Source: Cryptomeria japonica (taxonomy: Eukaryota > Streptophyta > Pinopsida > Cupressales > Cupressaceae). From it: DNA of 64,000 nucleotides. Made by a program: the position numbers and the translations under genes. The stretch is from the NCBI RefSeq assembly GCF_030272615.1, contig NC_081408.1:762840673-762904672 (forward strand), read 5' to 3'. Below the pieces are notes generated by a model, which was not told where the DNA came from, searched no databases, and saw only the letters and a program-made list of their open reading frames with translations. Each line of letters opens with the position of its first letter. The stretch's first letter is position 1. Below, piece after piece: positions 34,631 through 45,714 of the stretch.

Positions 34631-37600
34631 TTAAGCATAGTATCTACGCAAGTGCATAGCATTTATAGGTTCTTTAAGAGGCATACCGTCTACATCTGCT
34701 ATTTTGTAAGCACCTGATCCATAGTCTTCAATAACAATATACGGTCCAAGCCAATTAGGACTAAATTTTCCTTTTTATTCAGGTAAGGCATTCACATTGC
34801 GCTGATTCTCATAGAGAACTAAGTCACCTACTGAGAAGGAACGTTGAATAACCTTATCATTATAGCTTCGTTGTAGAGTTTTGTGATACGCTTGAATATG
34901 CTCAAGAGCATTTATACGCTGTTCATCAAGCATCTCAAGCTGTTGAAGTCTTTGTTCTCTATAAGAGTCATCATCTACTATACGTTTGAGAGAAACTCTA
35001 AGTGATGGAATCTCTAACTCTAAAGGCATAATAGCATCAGCACCATAAACAAGATTATAAGGGGTGGTTCCTGTAGCAATTAGTACACTCATTCGGTAGG
35101 CCCAAAGAGCATAAATTAGCTGAGTACTCCAATCCTTACCATGCTTATTCACGGTTTTGCGAAGAATTTGTTCAATTATCTTATTGGATGATTCGGCTTG
35201 ACCATTTGATTGAGGATAGTATGGTGTAGAAAATCGATGTTTAATATGATATTTCTTGAGGAATTTCATCACGTTCTTGTTCTTAAATGATGTCCCATTA
35301 TTGAAGATTATAGTGGAAGGTATCCCGAATCGAGAAATAATGTTTTCTAGAAGAAATCGACAAATCACTTCAGCAGTAGTAGAGCAAAGGAGAACAGCTT
35401 CTACCCACTTTGTAAAGTAATCTGTTGCGGTTATAATGAAAGTATATCCTTGAGATGAAGGAGGAGAGATTTTACCAATGAGATCCAACCCCCATGCAGA
35501 GAAAGACCAAGAAGCTACATGAGAATGAAGTTCTTGGGCAGGAGCATGAATCAGATTATTGTGTTGTTGACATTGATGACATTTCTTAACAAATGAAAAT
35601 GAATCCTTCTGCATAGTTTGCCAATAATATCCCATACGAAGCAACCTTTGAACCAAGGATTTGCCTCCAAAATGCCCCCCACAGGCACCTGAATGCGCCT
35701 CTTCAAGAGCAATAGGGATTTCCGATTTGTTAAGACAGCGAAGGAGAAGACCGTTATAACCCCTTCAGTAAAGAACATTAGAAAGAATGATATATCTAGC
35801 GGACAACTTGCGAATTCTAGCCCTAGTGTTCCTATTGGCGGAATCAGGAAAGGTACCATCGGTCAAATATCTTACGATATGCGAGTACCATTCATCTGAG
35901 TCTATAAAGTCACAACATGTCACCAAGCTAGAATCATCTACAATAGCTGGAGAAATAAGGTTGTGAATAACAAATTTAAGATCAACCACGGGGTCCTCTA
36001 AAGATACAAGAGAAGCCACACATGCCATTGCGTCTGCATGTCGATTATCTTTTTGAGGAACAGGCTCCAGGGTATAAGAATCGAATTTTTGTAACAAAGA
36101 GATAGCAAGGGCTTTATATTGTGATAATTTGTCTTGTTTTGCTTGATACAGTCCTATTACTTGTCTTATAATCAATTGAGAATCTCCATAAATATGTATG
36201 TGTTTTACATTCAAAGCCAAAGCTGCCTTTATTCCTGCTATAAGAGCCTCATACTTCGCAATGTTATTGGTACATAGGAAATTGAGACGATAAGATAAGG
36301 GAATGGATTTCTTTGTAGGAGAAATCAGAACAACACCTGCCCCCGATCCTGTACGACACTTAGAGCCATCAAAGTACAATTCCCAAGTTTCGTCTTTCTT
36401 TGTGCAAAGAATGAAATCATTGGGAAAAGACTCAGGGTTAGGGAAGGAAAAAGGTGAAGGGGCCTCAACTAAGTGATCGGTCAACGCTTGCCCTTTAATT
36501 GCTCTTTGTGAAACAAATTTAAGGTCAAATTCAGTTAACATCATAACCCACTTAGCTAGGCGCCCTGATAAATCAGTTTTAGAGAAAAGATGCTTCAAAG
36601 GATCAAACTTTACCATGACATGGACTTCTGAATTTAAAAGATAATGTCTCAATTTCTGAGTCGCAAACACCAAGGCCAAGCATTGTCTTTCTATCGCAGA
36701 ATATCGAGTCTCATAATCGAGTAAGGTACGACTTATATAATAAACCGGACACTCCTTACCATCTTTATCATGTTGTGCCAATAATGCTGCGAGAGCATGA
36801 GAGGAAGCAACTATATAAAGAAGAAATGGTTTAGAAGGTTCGGCGGGTTGAAGGATAGGAGGATTAACCAAATATACTTTTAAATCTTCAAATGCTTGCT
36901 GACAATCTTTGTTCCATTGAAAAGTGATATTCTTTTTGAGAAGTTGAGTAAAAGGAAAAGTACGATCCGCAAGTTGAGATACGAACCTACGAATAGCTTG
37001 AATCTTTCCTTGTAAGCTTTTGAGTTGAGACACATTTTTAGGAGGTGGCATGTTGACAATAGCATCTATTTTCTTAGTGTCCACCTCAATCCCATGATGC
37101 GAAACTATGAATCCTAATAGTTTTCCACTATCCACACCAAAAACACATTTTCGGGGATTCAAGCGCATGTGATATTTACGAATCCTTTCAAAGATTTGAC
37201 GAAGGATCTTAATATGATCTATACGGAGAATGGATTTGGCTAAAATATCATCAACATAATCTTCCAAAATCTTATGCATATAATCATGAAAGATAAGGGT
37301 CATCGCTCGTTGATAAGTTGCACCAACGTTTTTAAGCCCAAAAGGCATCATCACCCAACAGAACGTACCCCAAGGAGTGGTGAAAGCAGTTTTGAATTGA
37401 TCTTGAGGATTAATGAAAATTTGATTGTATCCTGAAAAACCATCCATGAAGGATAACAAAGCATGTCCTGCTATAGAATCAACTATCATGTCAATGTTTG
37501 GGAGAGGGAAATCATCTTTCAAAGAAGCCTTATTTAAATCTCGAAAGTCGGTACACATTCTTATTTTATTATCTGATTTAGCCACAACGACAATATTTGA

Positions 37601-37858
37601 AATCCATGGGGAATAATCAATAGGGTGGATAAATCCAGCCTCCAATAATTTTTCAATCTCAGCCTTAACGAGCAAAGCTACCTTAGGATTCATTTTTCGA
37701 ATCTTTTGTTTCACAGGCTTAGCATCAGGAACTAAGACAATATTATGAGTGACAATCTTAGGATCTATACCAAGCATGTCAGAATATGTCCAAGCAAAGA
37801 TCTTAGGGAATTCACGCAATAATCTGCATATTGTTTTTGTTCTTCTTCGTCCAAACAT
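34631..37858 (-). pseudogene. Element A pol: RT, RNase H, second RNase H, integrase
   Basis: One minus-strand frame with only two stops (TGA 35765-35767, TAA 34775-34777), ending at 34631-34633. RT: 'RMCTDFRDLNKAS', 'FMDGFSGYNQI', 'MPFGLKNVGATYQ', 'YVDDILAKS'. RNase H: 'ALAALLAQHDKDGKECPVYYIS'-type block with a decayed first Asp. Second (archaeal-type) RNase H: 'WELYFDGSKCRTGSGAG', 'ALIAGIKAAL', 'IYGDSQLII', 'NRHADAMA'. Integrase: zinc-region 'CHQCQQ', 'WGLDLIGKI', 'YPQSNGQAESSNK'. The middle catalytic Asp is Asn ('FNNGTSF'), a G-to-A change. The tail 'PNWLGPYIV' is typical. The ATG at 37858 is probably not a real start; see the adjoining ORF. Confidence 0.93.
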
Positions 37859-40191
37859 TTTCCAATTTTAATAACTTTTTCTTCATTGCAAGGATCCATC
37901 TTAACATCAATGGTGTCACTTATAAGAAGATTACTTTTTTGAGGAGTATCCTTTAACTGAGGGAATTCTTCCACATTCTCATCATTATCAATCTCTTTTC
38001 CAAAATAAGCTTCAGTGTTCAAACAATAAGGAAATCCCCTATTGTGATGATAACGAGGAAGAGTATCATATGCTCCTAAAAACTCAGCTAAAGCATCATC
38101 GGTAGGAAAGACATCTAAAGCACAGGCACACGAAGGATCCCCATCAATATACTCAGGGTGTCTCATTGGTAGAGATGTAGAAATAACATTAACACTAATA
38201 CATGGTCTTTTAGAAGCTTTAGTGCGCTTGCAGGGATTATAACCAAGTCCAAACGTCATATCATAAAGATTATTCTCTAGAGGAACCTTTATCCCTTGTT
38301 CGTGAGTGCCACAACCATTTCCATGATACCCATGCTTAGCTAAAATATGAAAACCATGACCATAACGATCAGCCATTTCAGAAAGAGAAGGTGGTTTTTC
38401 ATAAGACAAAGAATCAAATCCTTCAGAATTAGAGGTGTGAGGAGAAGAAGTTTGAGAAGCGGCCACAAAATTATTGCTCATAGGCTCAGGTAATGTTGAT
38501 TGATTTTTAGCTTCTTCCTTCTTTTCAACTTTAAGCTCTCTAGGAGGAACCCTATATTCACCTACAAAGGTGGGATTAAAATCAAGGGATCCCCAATCGT
38601 CTTCTGCAAGAACCTTTTCAGGATCAAAAGCCTTCTCATGTGTAGATTCAAGTCGAGAAGAATCTTCTTCAGGAGCTCCAGACTCATCCAAAGAATTTTG
38701 ATCATCAGAGAGTGAGGATTCATCCATAGGTATCTTGTTTAAAGAGTCATCACTAGACGAGGAAGGCTTAGAAGAACCCCCTTTGGAAGTAGATGTTTGC
38801 AAACAAGCTTGGAAATTAGTATCACCTATCAAGGTATATGTCTTATTGTTATAAATAAATTTAACTTGTCTACGCAATGTGGAGGGGACAACTTGCATAC
38901 TGTGAATCCAAGGTCTCCCTAATAACAAGTTGTATGTTAGATTTCCCGACATAACATGGATAGGAGTAGGCAAAGTAATAGGCCCCACTGTGAGGGGTAA
39001 GGTGATAATACCTAGTGAAGACTTAGCCACATTATCAAAGCCCCGAATGGGATGAGAGTCAGGCTCAATAAGGGATGTATCCACATTCATCTTATGCAAT
39101 AGATTAATGCTACACACATTAAGGCCAGAGCCATTATCTACTAGTGCTCGTCTTATAGCAGTGTCATTTATGATAACCACAATCATCAAGTGATCATATT
39201 GATGTTGAATTTCACTAGTAGGCAACTCATCTTGAGTAAACACAGTTTGAGCTTTAGGATTCATCACAGAGTTAACCAAAGACACTATATTACTGGATGT
39301 ATTAGGTGGAGGAACATTCAAATCTTTCAAGGCATCTTGTAACATTTCATGATGAGCGGAAGAAGTTTGGATCAAATCCCAAAGGGATATCTTAGCAGGG
39401 GTAGCCTTAAGTTGTTCTATGAGATCATATTCCTTACCAAGAACTTGTGAAATACGTGGAGCTTGCGGAAGAATTGGTTGAGGATTAGGAAGAGAAACTG
39501 GAGTAACAGGAGGAGGATTAGGCTGCCTATTATTTCTAGTATGATAAGTATGGGCAATCACATGATAAATCTCTCTAGTTAATTGCTTGGCATAACTATA
39601 AGGACTCATAGGTTTTCTTCCTTGCACGGTGATGATAGGTTTATTCAGAGTAAGAAAGGAATCATGACCATATCCTCCTTGGACAGTAAGGAGAGGTGAT
39701 TTAGGAACTTGAAAGGTGGGAGAAGGATAAGCACCTTGGACTTCAAAAAGAGGCTTATTATGCTCTTTTAGGTTTATCATGTTAACTAATTTAGAAGTTT
39801 TGTTCCTGTTTAAAGATTTCGATAAAGCCACAAAGTCATCAAGAGCATCATCCAACAAAGCATGATCATATCTATTAAAAGGTTTATCTTTTGATTCAAA
39901 AGGAGACATCTCTTCATAGAGGGGATTATTGAAAACAACCATGTTACTAGATTTAGTGGAAGAGTTGATAGGAATGTACCATTGAGAGGAATTATTCGAC
40001 TTATCTTTCTCATCACAACGAAATGGCATAGTAACAATGTTTATGAGTTTTTGGTAAAATGAAGGTTTGGCATCTTGAGGATTCAAAAACTCATCTAAAG
40101 CTTCAGCTAATTCATCTTGGCTATACTCATAATCGACATAATTGCATACATCATCATAAATATGAACATCTTGCAAATAAAAATCCGACAT
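37765..40191 (-). CDS. Element A ORF1: Gag-position protein with protease and G-patch-like region
   Basis: An uninterrupted 808-codon frame starts 162 bp after the PBS. Residues about 1-250 have no recognisable capsid (Retrotrans_gag) or CCHC knuckle. They are acidic at the start and contain three 'KP(L/I)xxVQG'-like repeats. Residues about 330-450 are an aspartic protease: 'RRALVDNGSGLNV', 'MSGNLTYNLLLGRPWIH'. Later comes a Gly-rich G-patch-like block, 'YGHGFHILAKHGYHGNGCG'. The pre-RT segment 'KVIKIGKCLDEEEQKQ' should run straight into RT. A one-base loss near 37820 throws the frame off, so this ORF and pol were one polyprotein. Confidence 0.88.
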   Translation of the reverse strand: MSDFYLQDVHIYDDVCNYVDYEYSQDELAEALDEFLNPQDAKPSFYQKLINIVTMPFRCDEKDKSNNSSQWYIPINSSTKSSNMVVFNNPLYEEMSPFESKDKPFNRYDHALLDDALDDFVALSKSLNRNKTSKLVNMINLKEHNKPLFEVQGAYPSPTFQVPKSPLLTVQGGYGHDSFLTLNKPIITVQGRKPMSPYSYAKQLTREIYHVIAHTYHTRNNRQPNPPPVTPVSLPNPQPILPQAPRISQVLGKEYDLIEQLKATPAKISLWDLIQTSSAHHEMLQDALKDLNVPPPNTSSNIVSLVNSVMNPKAQTVFTQDELPTSEIQHQYDHLMIVVIINDTAIRRALVDNGSGLNVCSINLLHKMNVDTSLIEPDSHPIRGFDNVAKSSLGIITLPLTVGPITLPTPIHVMSGNLTYNLLLGRPWIHSMQVVPSTLRRQVKFIYNNKTYTLIGDTNFQACLQTSTSKGGSSKPSSSSDDSLNKIPMDESSLSDDQNSLDESGAPEEDSSRLESTHEKAFDPEKVLAEDDWGSLDFNPTFVGEYRVPPRELKVEKKEEAKNQSTLPEPMSNNFVAASQTSSPHTSNSEGFDSLSYEKPPSLSEMADRYGHGFHILAKHGYHGNGCGTHEQGIKVPLENNLYDMTFGLGYNPCKRTKASKRPCISVNVISTSLPMRHPEYIDGDPSCACALDVFPTDDALAEFLGAYDTLPRYHHNRGFPYCLNTEAYFGKEIDNDENVEEFPQLKDTPQKSNLLISDTIDVKMDPCNEEKVIKIGKCLDEEEQKQYADYCVNSLRSLLGHILTCLV

Positions 40192-40352
40192 CTTAAAATA
40201 AAAGTTGCATAATACTTAAACACACAATGCAAAGAAACAAAGAAACACACTCTTATTTATTTATTTATTTTTTTATGAAAATGAAACTTAAATGAAACAC
40301 ACTAAATCTAGATCTATATCTAACAAATGCAATGCAAGAGAAAGCAATAATA

Positions 40353-40372
40353 GATTCACGTCGGGTTCACCA
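40353..40372 (-). other. Primer binding site of element A
   Basis: Minus-strand TGGTGAACCCGACGTGAATC, three bases from the 5' LTR end. The TGG start and position mark it as the PBS. I cannot assign the tRNA with confidence; it is not the initiator-Met type. Confidence 0.75.
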
Positions 40373-40375
40373 AAA

Positions 40376-42032
40376 TGTGTAGGGGAAAAAGCGAGACTAG
40401 GTTAACATGCCCTAATCCTACCTTTTGACACACATTATGGAATACGAAAGAGCCTAGAGGTATCACACAATTGGCTACTTCTTTTTGTGAAAGAGAGAGC
40501 CATGGGCTACCTATTAGGGTTTCTATTCCTTTGTTGTAATCGAAGGGTAAAATGATGCAAGTTCAATTCCAAAGTGCAAGCATGAACTAATAACAAGATT
40601 GCAGAATTGAAGTTAAACAATGGAAAGCTGTAAACACAAGGACAACACAAGAATGCAGATGCATACCCGGAGTTAAAATCTGAGTGAAAATGTTCGAGAC
40701 GGGGGCGTGGGCGCCACTGTCTCGATTCTGCTCCTGAAACTGCACCTGAAACTGCTGTTTTACAACCTGGAAAACTGTCGGAAATGTTGTCTGTCAGAAG
40801 GACCAGGGTGCCTAGCGCCCCTATCCCAGGGACTAGGGCTCCTAGCATCCCTGTCTTGGCAGGACCAGGGTGCCCCACGCCCCTATCCTGGTCTTTTGCT
40901 CTGAAATTTGGTGTGAAGTTCAGTCTCCGTCCGCTTCCGTCGGATCTGCGACTTGCGGCGTCGTCTGAATCCCGAAACCTGCACTTATATCTAAAAGGTA
41001 TGGTGGGCGGCTATATAGGGTTTTGCCTTAGTCAAACCCCCACTTTGGTGATTTCCACCTCCACGAATAGCCAAGTTGTATTGTAAAAGTAGTGTGTGTG
41101 CATACCTTGTGTGTGTGCAAGATCCTAAAATGCAAGTAAGCAAACTAGAGCAACCTAGAAAGTAAACCCTAATTGCTTGTAAATGATAATGTAAATGCTC
41201 CAAATCAAGATGCAAAGAGATCTAAAGCATGAATACCAATGATATAATGAGGCTTATGCAAAGACATGAAAACAACATGAAATCATACCCAACCCCAAGG
41301 GAGGGGTACAAGCCAATCTTTAGTCGGTGATCCTTTATTGCTCTTCAATGCCTTCAAAGCTTCAAAGCCCTAAATGAATGAAATTGATGAATGCTTGATG
41401 GATGGATGTTGAATGTTGTTGAAGTCTTCAAAGATCTTCTCTTTCGCTGCATAGAAGGTCCCTCAAACCAAAATTTGGATCCTTTCAAATGAAAAAAGAG
41501 AGCTCTTATATATGAAACCCTAGGTCTTAATTTCAACTTTCGGCCGACCTAGAGATTGAATCTCCTGCCAATTTCTTGGGGTTAAGCTTTATTTTATGAT
41601 TGGATCGCGCTCCTAAAATTTTGAGAAAAATGTCCAGGACCGTGTGCACTCCGGGCGCCATGGTCCCAACAACTTTTCACCAAATTTTCAGGGCCGTCAG
41701 ATATGATGATTTTAGAGAGAATCTTGAAGTTACAGGTGATTTCGAGATGTTTTGACCCCCGAAATCAAGCCCCCAAGTTCAAAATAGGACCTAATTAGGG
41801 TTTTTGATTAAATGATGTATTGGAAGAATAAAGTGAAAAGGGGCACACTTTAATGAAAGGGCCCAACTTTATGATGTGGAAGATGATGAAATAGAACCTT
41901 AGACCTAATTAATTTGATTAATTAAGTGCTAAAGGGGAAATGCAATGCAAATGCAAAATGCGCCAAGGCGGGTGCTAAACTAGGTGTGAAATTGTACTGT
42001 TTTAGCAAGTGTGTACAATTTATGACGTTACA
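40376..42032 (-). repeat. 5' LTR of element A
   Basis: 1657 bp. It is longer than its partner through a third GC-rich 'GGACCAGGGTGCC' unit (near 40860-40890), a 12-bp duplication near 40740 and a 10-bp repeat 'CTTCAAAGC' near 41355. Confidence 0.93.
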
Positions 42033-43260
42033 TCCCCTTTCTTCTTTTAAATAAATTAGATAAAACGTTTATTTAAATCATTGAATCCCCCCCACTTGCA
42101 TTCTCCTAAAAATGCAACTTGCACCTATTTATTGAAATAAATGAATTTTATTTTAATAAAAATCCTATTTTCTCCCACCCACCAAACCCACTTGCAATCC
42201 TAACCCCTTCCTAATTAGCCTAATTCATCCCCTAATTATTGTCACATTCCTAAGCAACTTGGAGTCACTTCTCAAAGACTCCAAAGTCTTTGAAAAACAT
42301 TTAATGATTTATGTGTCCAACAAGCTAACCTCTAAAGTCTTTCAAGCCACTAATGGCTCTTACATGACCATTTATGGTTAAATCCACTTGCACCCATGGT
42401 TAGAGACTTTGACCCCTAACTCAACCCTCACGTAACCCATGTGTCTCCTCAAGCATTTATTGCTTTGACCATGGTTATCCTCACTAACTCTTGCACAAGA
42501 TCCATTGGATAAAAGCATTATTCTTTGGATAATGAATTTATTCACTCAACCCAACCTTAACCTTACCTCCCAAGTTAACCCTCAGGTCATGTCAAGCATT
42601 TAATGCTTCTTCCCTCTCCTCTCAACCCATCTCATGCTGACACTTGTCATCATGGGATTGGGTTGAAAGCCCTCTCATGGATTGAATATCATTCAATCCT
42701 GACCCTTGTTGAGATTACTCAATCTCAACCATCCATTGCTCTATTTTTCCTATAAATAGAGCCCATTTCTTCATAATCCAGATCCTGTAAAACTTGTATG
42801 CATTTACATTATAGTGAATTTAGAGAAGAGCATTTAGCATAAAATCATAAATGCATTGTTATTTTGGTCTAAAATAAATTATTCTCATTTCATAGCATCT
42901 AATATTAGTTTTTGTTCACATTTGCATAGCATTTAGAATAATCATTTTTCAATCTTGAACCTCCATAATGCATCCATAGTGCAAAAAGCTGCTGAGAGCT
43001 ACACTAATTTGGAATTTGGAGAGGAGAGGAACAAGGAAGGAGAAGCTACCAGCATGGTAGAGAGCATATGGAAATGTTTAGTTACTTTTTGTAGATTCCT
43101 TAAGCTTTCTATTTGTTTAGTAGTGTCTTTCTTGATATGCTTGCTTAAGATAGTATTCAATCTTTGATTTGCTAACACTAATGACTAACTCTTGTCTCTT
43201 GTGTTTCCTTGTGTGTGTTTAGCTATCAAAACAAGTTTTTACTAATCCTTCCATTTTGCA

Positions 43261-45132
43261 GAGCATTAGTAGCAACAGTCAAACACAAACATACTCAAAG
43301 TTTCAACACAAAGTTAGAGTTTGAAATACAAGTGTTGATAATCTTGCAAAGGGCAACAACAAAACAATCAAAAGTTCATCTGTTGCAAATAGAAGACTAC
43401 CAATCGGGTTTAATACTCCTTTCTTTGGTTATTGTTTTCATTGTAAATAGCATGGTCACAAGGTTAGTGAGTGTGGACTAGTCATGAGAAGGAGATCAAG
43501 TTTCATGAATAGATATTCCTTTGATATGATAAAGAGTTCGAGATGTTATAACTGTCATAATCCTGGTCTTATAGCCAAATTTTGTAGATTGAGTGTTGAT
43601 CAACATAATGAGAAGAGTAATGTTGATATGGCAAAGATGAATAAAGTGACGTTAGTCTGGAAACCAAAGCAAGTAAAGCATGTTGAAAAGTCAATGTTTG
43701 TCCAAGCAGCATTGCATACCAAAAAGAAAGACTTATGGGTGATTGATAGTGGTTGTTCAAACCACATGATGGGTGACAAAGAGAAATTTATCAAGCTTGA
43801 TAGTTATGATGGTGGATTGTCAGTTTTAAAGATAATACTTCTAGGCAGATCAGAGGTTTGGGAACCTTGTTGTTGGATGATGATATACCTATTCATGAGG
43901 TGTATTATGTAGAGGGATTAAAACACAACCTTTTGAGTGTTATAATGATCTATTCAATGCTCAAGGATGTGAGATAAAGAAAACATCAGGAAAGACAGTT
44001 GTAACTGGTAAAAGGACTAGTGAAAATGTCTATAGTCTAAAGGATATTACAAGTAGTGAAAAACATAAAGATATAAACCTTATGGGATAGGTGAAAGAGA
44101 GTCGGTTGTGGCACAAAAGACTTGGACATCTAAAATTTGGCAATCTGGTCGAGATAAGCAAAACTCAGAATATTAGAGGCATGCCACTTATACACAAGCC
44201 AAAAAACAACACTTGCAAAGAGTGTCCACATGGAAAGCAAACAAGGATCAGTTTTGCTTCAAAAGAACATTCATGCACTAGACCATTACAAGTTGTACGT
44301 ATTGATTTGTGTGGACCAACTAGGACAAGGGCTATAGGTGTAGAGAGGTATTTTATGTTTTTTGTTGATGATTATACAAGGATGACTTGGGTAACATTCC
44401 TAAGACACAAGTCAAAAGAATTTGACAACTTCAAAGTATTTAGGAAAATGATTGAAAAAGAATCAAATTTGGAAATTAAATGTTTAAGATCAAACAAGGG
44501 TGGTGAGTATACCTCAAATGAGTTTGAAGACTATTATGAGTAGCATGGAATTAAAAGACAATATGCTGCTACAAGAACACCTCAATAAAATGGGGTGGTA
44601 TAGAGAAAGAACAAAACAATGAAAGAGATGGTTAGAACCATGCTATATGAAGGAAAGTTACCTATCATGTTTCGAAGGAAGTTGTTCATACAGATGCATA
44701 CATTCTAAATAGAGCTCAATTAAAATTAAAATCCAAACACACACCTTATGAATTATGGTATGGTAAGTTAGCCTCTGTTAAGTATTTAAAGACTTTTAGA
44801 AGTAAGTGTTTCATTAAGAGAGATGATGAAATCTTAGGCAGTTTTGAGTCAAGATGTGATTAGGGTATTTTCCTTGGCTATTCTACACACAGTAAGGCAT
44901 ATAAGTGTTTGAATAAAAAGCTAAAAAGAATAGTTGAGAATGATAATGTAAAGTTTGACAAGAAGTTATACGCTGATGAAAAGTTGCAAGTTGACAAAAA
45001 CAGTATTGAAAATATTGAGGAAGGATCTAATTTAGAAGTTATAGTGGAAGTTCCTAAAGAAGAAGAGCTAGCAAGCAAACCGATGGATACAAAAACACTT
45101 GTTCCTATTGTGTGTTGGAAAGTGTGTGAATC
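43261..45132 (+). pseudogene. Copia C1: zinc knuckles, protease, pre-integrase and integrase
   Basis: After the B1 LTR, Copia coding resumes. Two knuckles are readable, 'CFHCKxHGHKVSEC' (with a stop) and 'CYNCHNPGLIAKFC'. The protease is 'LWVIDSGCSNHMMGDKEKF'. GAG pre-integrase: 'RLWHKRLGHLKFGNL', 'CKECPHGKQTR'. Integrase: 'IDLCGPTRT', 'FVDDYTRMTWVTFL', 'LRSNKGGEYTSNEF' and, after a stop at 44541-44543, 'RTPQ' and 'NGVV'. It then degenerates through several frames to 45132, where the B2 LTR begins. The integrase middle Asp is Asn ('RSNKGGE'). Confidence 0.88.
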
Positions 45133-45714
45133 TGCAAAATGAGAGTCAAACAACATCAAACACACACATGAAACATTATGTTAGAGTTTATAAATTAAAA
45201 TAGAAACTAAACTAAGTTAGCTTCAAAATAGAGAACCCCAAGCACATTTCATGCTCCTCTATCTCCAAGGATCTTCAAGATTCAAGGTGGCTCTCACTTG
45301 GAAGAGCACTTGAGCTTTTAGATGTCAACCTAAAGAATGAGATTGAAGGATATGTCAAGATCAAAATGAATGCAACTAAATATCCTAGCTAAATGATCAA
45401 ATGATATGAAAAGATTAAATGCAAGATGGAATGAAAGATATGAGACTAAGATTGATCCCAAATTGAAATCTTAAGTGTGCTAATTAAACTAACATAGAGA
45501 TTGCTATGAAATTGATATATAATGGATATGAATTAAGCTAGCATGAAAATAGGATTAGCATGATACTATCAACATGATGAAAACTAAACTAGCATGCAAC
45601 TAAGATGATCTAATGCTTGAAGATAACACATTGAGCTCCTCGATAACCTGCAAAAAATAACTATAAGTTTGATGCACAAGATGAGGGATCCTAAGATTGA
45701 AGAAATGGGCTCTA

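Larger units (their letters stand above)
29353..42032 (-). mobile_element. Full-length Ty3/gypsy Tat-type element A
   Basis: 12,680 bp, coding on the minus strand, flanked by a perfect 5-bp TSD TCCCC (29348-29352 and 42033-42037). LTRs are 29353-30957 and 40376-42032, PPT about 30958-30975 and PBS 40353-40372. Order along the element: 5' LTR, protease-bearing ORF1, RT, two RNase H domains, integrase, antisense PMD gene, PPT, 3' LTR. The two RNase H domains and an extra ORF after integrase place it in the Tat group. The LTRs are alike over long stretches with scattered substitutions and several short indels. Confidence 0.93.
29132..43260 (+). mobile_element. B1 solo LTR, split by element A
   Basis: Left part 29132-29352 starts TGTAGTCACTTAAAAC. 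The right part runs 42033-43260, ends CATTTTGCA, and carries a TATA box (TATAAATA, 42751-42758). Together they make about 1.44 kb. Homology to the reversed B2 LTR includes 'CTCAACCATCCATT', 'AATAGAGCCCATTTCTTC' and the end. Host flanks are GTAGC at 29127-29131 and GAGC at 43261-43264, a TSD with one base lost. C1 coding resumes directly after, so this is a solo LTR. Confidence 0.7.
23526..45132 (+). mobile_element. Old Copia element C1, base of the insertion stack
   Basis: Pieces in order on the plus strand are the 5' LTR (23526-24945), PBS, gag start (26247-26671), gag middle (28908-29131), then zinc knuckles, protease and integrase (43261-45132). Each gap is filled by a younger insertion, and reading frames resume across the gaps in the expected Copia order. 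RT, RNase H and the 3' LTR are not in the window; they would lie beyond element B2. Net C1 sequence is a few kb, stretched over 21.6 kb. Confidence 0.75.

Noticed and set aside
40353-40372. tRNA gene remnant
   Set aside because: Only 20 bases complementary to a tRNA 3' end, next to an LTR; a PBS, not a tRNA gene. No tRNA or rRNA gene was seen anywhere in the window.
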